48,872 nt of DNA from assembly GCA_902765625.1 (NCBI GenBank), contig CACXAO010000006.1, positions 1 through 48,872 of the forward strand. The letters run 5' to 3'. The DNA is from an uncultured Ruminococcus sp. Lineage in GTDB: Bacteria; Bacillota; Clostridia; Oscillospirales; Acutalibacteraceae. The position numbers were made by a program, and so were the translations under genes. This document shows, piece by piece, positions 25,204 to 31,313 of this stretch. Every line of letters starts with the position of its first letter. The first letter of the stretch is position 1. The notes under the pieces were generated by a model. It was not told the origin of the DNA. It saw only the letters and a list, made by a program, of their open reading frames with translations, and ran no database searches.

Positions 25204-25581
25204 ATGAAAAATACATTGAAGGTTGATTTCAGTAATAACTTAATCATTATGGACAGAACATTTGCGAAATTGTGCGAGGACACAAACAGCGGCGAATACG
25301 CCAAGCTCCAAAGTGTCCGCAAAGATTATCCAGATTTTAAGGTACTCACACGCACCATTAAGCGCAATCCAGACAAAAACACCTACAAGGGCTTGACCTA
25401 CGCATATATGGAGAAATACATTCTCAACTCTGGCAACGATGATGAAGTAAAAGAAGCACTTTCCGAATACAGAAAGCTGCGCGAAATCGGAGAGTGCCAC
25501 AAGGGAAAAAGCTATCCAGTAATCAAAAAGTGGTTTCTTGAACGCTACCCTGAAATCGAAAATTTCAGGGCTGCGTCATAA
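25204..25581 (+). CDS. Small element protein of unknown function, paralog B
   Basis: 125 residues from ATG 25204 with AAAGG 11 nt upstream; a TTG 9 nt earlier is too close to that site. Motifs shared with the preceding gene: EYAKLQSVRKDYPDF, YKGLTYAYMEKYI and IKKWFLERYPEIE. No named domain is recognised. The spacing of 34 nt and the same strand make an operon with genes on either side likely. Confidence 0.75.
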   Translation: MKNTLKVDFSNNLIIMDRTFAKLCEDTNSGEYAKLQSVRKDYPDFKVLTRTIKRNPDKNTYKGLTYAYMEKYILNSGNDDEVKEALSEYRKLREIGECHKGKSYPVIKKWFLERYPEIENFRAAS

Positions 25582-25598
25582 GCCAGAAGGAGGATAAA

Positions 25599-25814
25599 AT
25601 GATTGTTTTCAGTAAGGATTTTATAAGAAATCACCCCTATAACAGACAAGAAGCACTGCGCGTCTGTTACATCTATTATCTGAAAAAAGGTTATTCAGTA
25701 GAACACTGTCGTGGCTGGATTGACCATCAGAATGACCTAACACTGAAAAACGCCTATTATTGTATCTTAAAGGAGCAGGAAAATGCCGAAAAGAAAGGAT
25801 TTAGTGTTTTATAG
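25599..25814 (+). CDS. Small element protein of unknown function
   Basis: 71 residues with a strong ribosome site (AGAAGGAGG). Aromatic-rich and basic (YNRQEALRVCYIYYLKKGYS), predicted mostly helical; the C-terminus overlaps the next gene by 32 nt in another frame, and the ribosome site of that gene (AAGGAGCAGG) lies within this one. No family recognised. Confidence 0.65.
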   Translation: MIVFSKDFIRNHPYNRQEALRVCYIYYLKKGYSVEHCRGWIDHQNDLTLKNAYYCILKEQENAEKKGFSVL

Positions 25815-26361
25815 AGAGTGGTTTCCGCTGCCAAAAGGAAAGTTTCGCATTTTGGCTATGCTTGCGGACAAGGGACAATTCAACGGAAATCTCTCTGACC
25901 TGTGCCGATACTTTTTCGTAAACCCACAGACCGCAACGCGAAACAGGCTTGCTAATCAAATCAATTCATTAGAGGAACAAGGATATATCAAAGTTAAGCG
26001 AAAAGGGCGTACATACACGCTGACAGCAATTCCAAAAGCAAGAATAATAAAGATTGCGCGTGAGCATTATGAGCTTATCAGAACGCGCACCAGAACACCA
26101 GACGGCGAGTCTGTCGCGTGGGAAAATGTCTTGAAGGTGTATTTATGGGCGTTGGAAAACAACTTTGACAACATCATCACAAATCAGATGATTCAAGATG
26201 ATTTATTACTTTCCGCTGGCGTTATTTGTTCCGCAAAGAATGTTCTTGACAGAGAATTTGGAGCAATCCACAGGCAAAAAGTATCAAAGTTAACGTCTGA
26301 TGGCGAAATCTACACCATAGGACAGAACATCGGCGCCTCAGCCTTTTGGGACACAGAATAG
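25783..26361 (+). CDS. Winged-helix-like DNA-binding protein, possible replication or regulatory protein
   Basis: 192 residues; AAAGGAGCAGG precedes the ATG. The N-terminal part (about 20-85) reads as a winged helix: FRILAMLADKG, LCRYFFVNPQTATRNRLANQ as the recognition helix and a wing GYIKVKRKGRTYTLT. The C-terminal 90 residues are of unknown fold. In an element without a recognisable replicase, a winged-helix protein followed by large hairpins (26364-26544) could be an initiator, but a transcription role is equally possible. Confidence 0.65.
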   Translation: MPKRKDLVFYREWFPLPKGKFRILAMLADKGQFNGNLSDLCRYFFVNPQTATRNRLANQINSLEEQGYIKVKRKGRTYTLTAIPKARIIKIAREHYELIRTRTRTPDGESVAWENVLKVYLWALENNFDNIITNQMIQDDLLLSAGVICSAKNVLDREFGAIHRQKVSKLTSDGEIYTIGQNIGASAFWDTE

Positions 26362-26363
26362 AA

Positions 26364-26426
26364 AAGCGTTATTTTTTCCTAAGTATATTTTAAGACTTTA
26401 TTATATTTGGGGAAAAATAACGCTAT
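26364..26426. repeat. Inverted repeat after the winged-helix gene
   Basis: AGCGTTATTTTT and AAAAATAACGCT, 12-bp arms about 35 nt apart, start within 5 nt of the stop codon. The plus-strand right arm is followed by ATTTCTTTTT, so it could end transcription, although the loop is long. Confidence 0.6.
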
Positions 26427-26473
26427 TTCTTTTTACGTTAATTCATCTGTATAAATCTTCATTAAAAATAGCA

Positions 26474-26544
26474 GGGAATTTACTTCTTCGATATCCGCAT
26501 ACGCCGCCGCTGGCGGCTATGCTTCATCGAGAAGTAAAATTCCT
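26474..26544. repeat. 71-nt near-perfect hairpin
   Basis: Outer arms GGAATTT-ACTTCTTCGAT and ATCGAGAAGT-AAAATTCC pair with two small bulges. The inner stem GCATA/TATGC plus GCCGCC/GGCGGC closes on a 3-nt loop. No T-run follows. It lies 29 nt before the next ATG. Possible roles: replication origin hairpin, RNA element in the leader, or miniature repeat. Confidence 0.75.
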
Positions 26545-26572
26545 ATGACATTATAATAAAGGAGCAATGAAA

Positions 26573-26770
26573 ATGGTAAGAGCTGATTATTTTGATAACC
26601 CAGACCATTTGCCAGATTATTATGATACAATGTATCTTGACGGCTTCGAACCTTGGCAAATTCTGGAAGCCGCCCATAGAACGCTTTACAAGCGTTATTT
26701 GGCACAGAAAGAGCAACAGCCAGAAGATTATAATATAAAATTCAATTCAGAAATCAAGGTGAAGAAATGA
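26573..26770 (+). CDS. Small acidic/aromatic element protein of unknown function
   Basis: 65 residues from ATG 26573, which lies 8 nt after AAAGGAG; an ATG at 26567 is only 2 nt from that site. The sequence is rich in Asp and Tyr (ADYFDNPDHLPDYYD, FEPWQILEAAH) and ends in a basic tail, EIKVKK. It overlaps the next start by ATGA. No family recognised. Confidence 0.65.
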   Translation: MVRADYFDNPDHLPDYYDTMYLDGFEPWQILEAAHRTLYKRYLAQKEQQPEDYNIKFNSEIKVKK

Positions 26771-26913
26771 GAAATACAAGCCAACAGGAAAAAGATAAAA
26801 AGAAGAAAAAGCGCGAGAGCGAATTAGAAAGCTTCATCTTTTCGGTTATGGAAAAAAGTATGAAAAAAGCGCTTGACGCAGCCCTTGACGATCTATTAAA
26901 GGACTGGAAGTAA
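26767..26913 (+). CDS. 48-residue basic coiled-coil-like protein, translationally coupled
   Basis: The ATG overlaps the previous stop (ATGA at 26767-26770), with AAGGTGAAG upstream. The N-terminal half is Lys-rich (EKDKKKKKRESE) and the C-terminal half is an amphipathic helix ending LLKDWK. The composition suggests nucleic-acid or membrane contact. A clear terminator follows 5 nt after the stop, which supports a real gene end. Confidence 0.6.
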   Translation: MRNTSQQEKDKKKKKRESELESFIFSVMEKSMKKALDAALDDLLKDWK

Positions 26914-26918
26914 TACAG

Positions 26919-26957
26919 CGGAGGAACACAGTTTGTCGTGTTCTTCCGCTTTTTTTC
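26919..26957 (+). terminator. Terminator of the small-gene block
   Basis: AGCGGAGGAACAC and GTGTTCTTCCGCT form a 13-bp stem with one mismatch and a 7-nt loop, followed by TTTTTTT. It ends the plus-strand block 24768-26913. Confidence 0.9.
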
Positions 26958-27218
26958 GTTTCTTGCCGCTGCGTTCATTTTTTTGTGTCGATTGTACCTT
27001 AATAATCGTTTTCCGAAATCAAAACCTGATTTCAAGACGGAGAGAGCCGCGCAAAAACGCAGTAGGGCAACGAAAAAATATTCTTCACGAAATACACGCC
27101 CCAGTCTATGAGAGCGGCTTGCCGCTGTCCAATAAAACAGTTGCTTTCGACTACAACTTTTTGCCGCTGTAAAACCAGCCGAAAAGGGCAAAAAACCTAT
27201 GTAATGTGTTCAGGAAAA
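26958..27218. other. Non-coding stretch with clustered nonamers
   Basis: No convincing gene on either strand. It holds three TTGCCGCTG copies (26963, 27119, 27161), one inside the small dyad AGCGGCTTGCCGCT, and a GAAATC/GATTTC dyad near 27018-27036. It lies between a terminator and the 3' end of the XRE gene. Confidence 0.6.
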
Positions 27219-27449
27219 TCAATCAGCCTTTTCGCTGACACCCTCCCCTTTTTCATAAGCAATCAAATCGGCGGGCTGACAATCCAGCAGAGCGCAGAGC
27301 GTTTCAAGGTTTTCCCAAGCAACGCCTTTCTTTTTGCGCAGCTTCTGAACAGTTGACTCACTAAGCAGCTTTTCGGTGCGCAGCTTGTAAGTGGTATATC
27401 CTTTTTCTTTCAGTGCTTGAAGCACATCAATTTTATAGACCAATGGCAA
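27219..27449 (-). CDS. XRE/Cro-type repressor (HTH_26-like)
   Basis: 76 residues from TTG 27449, with AAAGGGGG 7 nt upstream. The single-domain helix-turn-helix reads YKIDVLQALKEKGYTTYKL, LLSESTVQKLRKKKG as the recognition region, and LETLCALLDCQPADLIAYE, the standard end of small XRE regulators. The promoter and a perfect palindromic operator lie just upstream and also adjoin the divergent promoter at 27555, so it probably controls itself and the 27640-28562 genes. Confidence 0.85.
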   Translation of the reverse strand: MPLVYKIDVLQALKEKGYTTYKLRTEKLLSESTVQKLRKKKGVAWENLETLCALLDCQPADLIAYEKGEGVSEKAD

Positions 27450-27483
27450 AATAAAGCCCCCTTTCCCACTATAACCATTATAG

Positions 27484-27512
27484 CACAAGATGTACACGAA
27501 ATCAAGTGTACA
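27484..27512 (-). promoter_or_regulatory. XRE promoter with perfect palindromic operator
   Basis: TGTACAC-N8-GTGTACA (27491-27512) is a perfect dyad. On the minus strand TTGATT, 17 bp, TATAAT puts the operator across the -35 and spacer of the XRE promoter. Repressor binding here would give autoregulation. Confidence 0.8.
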
Positions 27513-27554
27513 GTTTGAATGAAATTATACTCTAATGTTCGTGCATATTGCCAA

Positions 27555-27583
27555 TTGACTATGAGCGAGATTTAGTGTATAAT
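27555..27583 (+). promoter_or_regulatory. SigA promoter of the 27640-28562 operon
   Basis: TTGACT (27555-27560), 17 bp, TATAAT (27578-27583). It is divergent from the XRE promoter, with the operator about 43 bp upstream. Confidence 0.8.
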
Positions 27584-27639
27584 ATAGACAATGAAAGGGA
27601 AAACAAAAACCCAAATAAATCACAAAGGAGATTACCAAA

Positions 27640-27918
27640 ATGACAAAGAACGAAATGATTAAGAAAATCGAGGAACTTCAGGAGCTTGAAACTTTCATCG
27701 AAGAAATCAAGGCAGAAGCCGAAACCATCAAAGACAGCATTAAGGCTGAAATGCTTGACAGAGATATTGAAGAACTTGCCGCTGGACAGTATATTGTCCG
27801 CTGGACTTCGATTCTCTCCAACCGCTTCGACACCACTTCCTTTAAGAAGCAGTTTGGCGACCTTTACAAGAGCTTTACCAAGCAGACCAGCAGCCGCCGA
27901 TTCTCCATTAGCTGCTGA
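27640..27918 (+). CDS. Small helical element protein of unknown function
   Basis: 92 residues; CAAAGGAG precedes the ATG. The first ~45 residues form a charged helix likely to coil (KKIEELQELETFIEEIK), followed by a compact part, IVRWTSILSNRFDTTSFKK, and a basic tail, QTSSRRFSISC. The pattern resembles short phage and element proteins that I cannot name. First gene after the XRE-facing promoter, so probably repressor-controlled. Confidence 0.65.
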   Translation: MTKNEMIKKIEELQELETFIEEIKAEAETIKDSIKAEMLDRDIEELAAGQYIVRWTSILSNRFDTTSFKKQFGDLYKSFTKQTSSRRFSISC

Positions 27919-27927
27919 CAGACAAAA

Positions 27928-27959
27928 CCCTCTGCGGACGTTCAACAGTCCGCAGAGGG
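27928..27959. repeat. Perfect 12-bp inverted repeat before the resolvase
   Basis: CCCTCTGCGGAC and GTCCGCAGAGGG with an 8-nt spacer, ending 15 nt before the resolvase ATG. No T-run follows on the plus strand; TTTTG follows on the minus strand. It could be a resolvase binding (res-like) site, a minus-strand terminator, or an RNA fold near the ribosome site. Confidence 0.7.
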
Positions 27960-27974
27960 AGAAAGGACAGTATA

Positions 27975-28562
27975 ATGATTTACGGATATGCGCGTTGCAG
28001 CACTAATGAAACAAAGCAAGACATACAGCGGCAAACAAGAGAGATAAAAGCCGCAGGCGCGGAACAGATATTCCTTGAATACGAACATGGGGACAATGCC
28101 GTCAAAGAACAATTTTCAACGCTTTTGGAAACAGCGCAAGCTGGCGACACCATCTTGACGCTTGAAGTGTCAAGGCTTGCCAGAAGCACAAAGCAACTGT
28201 GCGAAATCATCGAAACAGTCAAAGAAAAGTGCTTGCGGCTGTCCATCGTCGGCAGTATCTGCGTGGATTGTTCAAGCGGACAAATCGACCCTATGACAAA
28301 CGCCTTTATTCAGATAAGCGGAGTATTTGCGGAATTGGAACTGCGTATTATACGCGATAGAGTGCGTAGCGGAATGGCAAACGCCAGAGCAAAAGGGCGC
28401 AAAATCGGCAGACCGCAAGTGACCGCTGATGATATTCCAGCTTCTTTTCTTCGCCATTATCCTGCTTATAAAAGCGGAAAGATGAATTTATCGGAGCTGG
28501 CGAGGATTTGCAGTTTGAGCAGAACGACGGCTTATAAGTATATTGGGTTGTTGGAGGGGTAA
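27975..28562 (+). CDS. Serine recombinase, resolvase/invertase family
   Basis: 195 residues. The catalytic N-domain starts YGYARCSTNETKQDIQRQ with the nucleophile serine in the RCST position, then LEVSRLARS and the E-helix ELRIIRDRVRSGMANARAKG. A short C-terminal helix-turn-helix (MNLSELARICSLSRTTAYKYI) follows after GRP. The size is that of resolvases and invertases, not large integrases, so it may resolve element multimers or invert a segment. It ends 3 nt from the convergent membrane gene. Confidence 0.92.
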   Translation: MIYGYARCSTNETKQDIQRQTREIKAAGAEQIFLEYEHGDNAVKEQFSTLLETAQAGDTILTLEVSRLARSTKQLCEIIETVKEKCLRLSIVGSICVDCSSGQIDPMTNAFIQISGVFAELELRIIRDRVRSGMANARAKGRKIGRPQVTADDIPASFLRHYPAYKSGKMNLSELARICSLSRTTAYKYIGLLEG

Positions 28563-28565
28563 GAC

Positions 28566-29825
28566 CTAATTCTTATCCTCAAGCAACATTTTTTGCATGA
28601 TAGCAAACTCCTCTTCGGAGATTTTACCACTGTCCAACAGCTTTTTGTAATACTCTATTTTTTCGGTATTACTGCTGTTTTCTAAATCAGTTTTCCCATT
28701 ACTTTCATCGCACATCCAATTAAGAACAGCTTCACATTGACTTTTTGTGAGCAGCGTTTCAATATAGTTTTGGGTAGCTATTTTCTTGAAATAAGATACA
28801 TCTTGAAATCTGCCCGCAGCTTGCAGGTTGTCAATAGATTGGGCTGATAGTTCATTTTCTAAAACAAGCTGATTACCCTTAATAAAATTTTTTACTATTG
28901 GATGTTTCTCCGCTGATTCAATGACCTCAGGAGTTTCCATCTGTATTTTTTTGATTTCTATTTTTTCACCTGAAATAGAGGAATACAACTTATATTTATT
29001 TGTTCCGCTATGTGTATAGGCGTAATTACCACCGATTTTAGTAATACCGCCTGTTGTAATTCCGCCGACAGTTGCACTTGTGTAGATGTATTCAGTGGGG
29101 TTTTGCTTTATATCAGTCATAATGAATTTTTTTATTCTGACTTTATTTCTGGTATTCTGCTTAAAACCAGATAAATGACCAACACCATTCTTATCGACAG
29201 TAAACACATATTCTTTATCAGTCAATTGACTTTTATACCGCGATGCCGTTTCCTTGAAAGAACCCCCTTTTTTGAATCCATACCAAAAACCGAAAAGCCA
29301 AATACAGTAAAGAATCATTGCCGATTTGGAGATAAAAAACAAAAGGAAATTAATTATATCTAAAGATGCACCCATAGAAAGGTCACGAAAAGCCAAGAAC
29401 AAATTTGAACAGAAAACAACTCCAAAAAGCAAAATTGAGATAACAAAAAAAGCAAACGATTTGTTGTTATTATCAGAAAAATAATAATACAATTTCATTA
29501 ACAATAAAGCAAAAAAACCTAAAAAAGTCAAAAGCAGCGTCCAATTGTGCTCAAAAGTAAACAACTCAACAAAATAAATCACAGAAGATGCCGATACCAA
29601 AATAATATCGGCTAAAACTTTTACATTGTTTTTCCATAACCCTAACGCCAATACCAAAAAGCCGACTCCCATAGCCGCATAAGCAATAAATAAAATGCCC
29701 ACGACAGTTGAATTATCAAAACCGCCGTTAATCAGGCTGACAAGGGACATTACGCAATTGATAATACAAACAATCAGACTACCGAATGTAATGTATTTTA
29801 GGATGTTGATTTTTTCAGCTTTCAT
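28566..29825 (-). CDS. Polytopic membrane protein with soluble C-terminal half and SHOCT tail, element cargo
   Basis: 419 residues from ATG 29825, with AGGAGG 8 nt upstream. Residues about 8-210 contain six or seven membrane helices; 215-380 are soluble (VFTVDKNGVGHLSGF, GGITTGGITKIGG); the last 32 residues (EYYKKLLDSGKISEEEF) are a SHOCT-like domain, often found on membrane or surface proteins and thought to aid oligomerisation. The function is unknown. The gene has an intrinsic terminator in its leader and lies divergent from a WYL regulator across a large palindrome. These traits suit a tightly controlled effector. Confidence 0.75.
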   Translation of the reverse strand: MKAEKINILKYITFGSLIVCIINCVMSLVSLINGGFDNSTVVGILFIAYAAMGVGFLVLALGLWKNNVKVLADIILVSASSVIYFVELFTFEHNWTLLLTFLGFFALLLMKLYYYFSDNNNKSFAFFVISILLFGVVFCSNLFLAFRDLSMGASLDIINFLLFFISKSAMILYCIWLFGFWYGFKKGGSFKETASRYKSQLTDKEYVFTVDKNGVGHLSGFKQNTRNKVRIKKFIMTDIKQNPTEYIYTSATVGGITTGGITKIGGNYAYTHSGTNKYKLYSSISGEKIEIKKIQMETPEVIESAEKHPIVKNFIKGNQLVLENELSAQSIDNLQAAGRFQDVSYFKKIATQNYIETLLTKSQCEAVLNWMCDESNGKTDLENSSNTEKIEYYKKLLDSGKISEEEFAIMQKMLLEDKN

Positions 29826-29846
29826 TGTGTTTTCCTCCTCAATAAT

Positions 29847-29877
29847 AAAAAAAGTGCGTAACATCGAAGCTACGCAC
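29847..29877 (-). terminator. Leader terminator upstream of the SHOCT membrane gene
   Basis: GTGCGTA (29854-29860) and TACGCAC (29871-29877), 7-bp stem, followed on the minus strand by T7 (29847-29853). It lies only about 22 nt before the ATG, between promoter region and gene, so it could act as an attenuator. Confidence 0.7.
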
Positions 29878-29903
29878 CCAAAAACGCATAACCCCGAAAT
29901 TGT

Positions 29904-30056
29904 TACCACACAATTACTCAAATCATCAACTAAGTTGTGCATGAGATAGGAGTCTGCATTTTTAACAAAAGTTAAAAACGCACACTTAGTTAATGATAAA
30001 AAATTCTATTTATCCATATTAAATTGAGTAATTATGTGGTACTTAAAGCATACCAC
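29904..30056. promoter_or_regulatory. Nested palindromic control region between the SHOCT and WYL genes
   Basis: Three nested dyads: TACCACACAATTACTCAA (29904-29921) against TTGAGTAATTATGTGGTA (30024-30041), 17 of 18 paired; 29922-29940 against 29980-29997 (GCACAACTTAGTTGATGAT-like), one gap and one mismatch; and TTTTTAAC-AAAA-GTTAAAAA (29959-29978) at the centre. A further GTGGTA-N9-TACCAC dyad (30036-30056) sits at the right edge. Likely operators for a dimeric regulator, probably the WYL protein. Confidence 0.7.
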
Positions 30057-30095
30057 AATATTCAATACTTTTCAAGCGTTTTTATCGTTTTTTCT

Positions 30096-30123
30096 TTGCA
30101 AATCTTCCAAAATATGATATACT
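30096..30123 (+). promoter_or_regulatory. Promoter of the WYL regulator
   Basis: TTGCAA (30096-30101), 16 bp, TATACT (30118-30123). The start point would be near 30130, giving a leader of only about 10 nt before ATG 30140, or a leaderless GTG. Confidence 0.55.
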
Positions 30124-30139
30124 CATTTTGGTGATAAAA

Positions 30140-31249
30140 ATGGCTGAAATAAAAGAAAAATCGCGCCACGGCAAGAAGCCGAACCAAAAGCTAAAGCCCT
30201 ATCTTGTCATGCAATATCTTTTGCGCAATTCCGATGAAGCGCACGCCGTTCCTGCTTCTGAAATCGTCAGTTATCTTCAAGGAATCGGCATTTGTGCCGA
30301 ACGGCGTTCCATTTACGGCGATATTGAAGAAATCAACAAGGCTATGCTAATGATTGAGCAGGATTTGTTTTTGGAAGAAGCGGAGGAAGAACTGGAAAAA
30401 TACGGCGACGAAAGCCGCTACATCGTTTACAATCCGAATAAGAAAGGTTATTATGTGCGTGAGCGGCGTTTTGAGCTTGACGAAATCCGCCTTGCCGCTG
30501 AAAGCATTTATGCTTCAAAGTTTCTCACCCAAAGGGAAACCGACACGCTTATTGACTTGATTTGCGGTTTTGTCAGCGAACATCAAGCCAAGCAAATAAA
30601 GCACGATGTTCTTCTCACCGACAGAGTAAAAACCAATAATGAACTCACCTTTAGAAACGTATCGACCATCAACGCTGCTATGAGCAGAATAATTGACGGA
30701 GAGAAACACATTCCCGAAAAAATCAGCTTCAAATATCTGAAATACACCATCAGCGACATCAAGCAGCAAGCGGAGCGCAGACAAGGCGCAAGATATTTTG
30801 TCAGCCCTTATGCGCTGCTGCTGAATGACGGCAACTATTATCTGCTTGCTTTTGGCGATAAAGAACAGGAAATCCGCACCTACCGCGTGGGCAGAATGCG
30901 AGATATACGCCTTACCAGCCAGCCAAGAGAGGGCGCAGAAGCCTTCCGCGCAATCGACTTGACTTCATACACGCAGCGCGTTTTCTCAATGTACAGCGGC
31001 AAGCAGGAGAGCGTGACGATACGCTTTATCAATCCGCTTCTGGACACTGTGATTGACCGATTCGGCACCAGCGGCGTGAAATATTATAAAGCAGATGATA
31101 AGCATTTTAATGTTGTGGTTAATGTTGAAATCAGCAACCAGTTTTTTGGCTGGATTTGCGGTCTCGGAAACAAAGCAAAGATAATCGACCCGCTGAAAGT
31201 GAAAGAACAGTTTGCGGAATACATTGAAAAAATCAAAAAGCTCTATTAA
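30140..31249 (+). CDS. WYL-domain transcriptional regulator
   Basis: 369 residues from ATG 30140 (GGTG upstream; GTG at 30131 is in frame). An N-terminal helix-turn-helix (about 20-75, ASEIVSYLQGIGICAERRSIYGDI) is followed by the WYL sensor domain (about 180-265, with YFVSPYALLLNDGNYYLLAF and IRTYRVGRMRDI) and the WCX-like C-terminal part. WYL regulators such as BrxR and CapW control phage-defence loci. Here it faces the SHOCT membrane gene, its most likely target. Downstream is a hairpin terminator. Confidence 0.9.
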   Translation: MAEIKEKSRHGKKPNQKLKPYLVMQYLLRNSDEAHAVPASEIVSYLQGIGICAERRSIYGDIEEINKAMLMIEQDLFLEEAEEELEKYGDESRYIVYNPNKKGYYVRERRFELDEIRLAAESIYASKFLTQRETDTLIDLICGFVSEHQAKQIKHDVLLTDRVKTNNELTFRNVSTINAAMSRIIDGEKHIPEKISFKYLKYTISDIKQQAERRQGARYFVSPYALLLNDGNYYLLAFGDKEQEIRTYRVGRMRDIRLTSQPREGAEAFRAIDLTSYTQRVFSMYSGKQESVTIRFINPLLDTVIDRFGTSGVKYYKADDKHFNVVVNVEISNQFFGWICGLGNKAKIIDPLKVKEQFAEYIEKIKKLY

Positions 31250-31253
31250 AAAC

Positions 31254-31292
31254 CGCAGCGGCAACCTTCGCAAATTGCCGCTGCGTTCTTTT
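31254..31292 (+). terminator. Terminator made from two opposed nonamers
   Basis: CGCAGCGGCAA (31254-31264) and TTGCCGCTGCG (31275-31285) form a perfect 11-bp stem with a 10-nt loop, followed by TTCTTTT. It uses two inverted copies of the element nonamer, and lies between the convergent WYL and integrase genes. Confidence 0.85.
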
Positions 31293-31313
31293 GGCTTGCC
31301 GCTGTCGCGGCAA

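Noticed and set aside
26754-27191. 145-codon minus-strand open frame covering the 48-residue gene and the nonamer gap
   Set aside because: Low-complexity Phe/Ser-rich product, no ribosome site, and it covers a clear plus-strand terminator.
28566-29942. Longer N-terminus for the SHOCT membrane protein starting at 29942
   Set aside because: The frame is open, but no ribosome site precedes it, it would translate the operator palindrome and leader terminator, and ATG 29825 has a strong AGGAGG.
24590-31304. CRISPR array from the recurrent nonamer
   Set aside because: Spacing is irregular, orientation mixed and the repeat only 9 bp; no cas genes.
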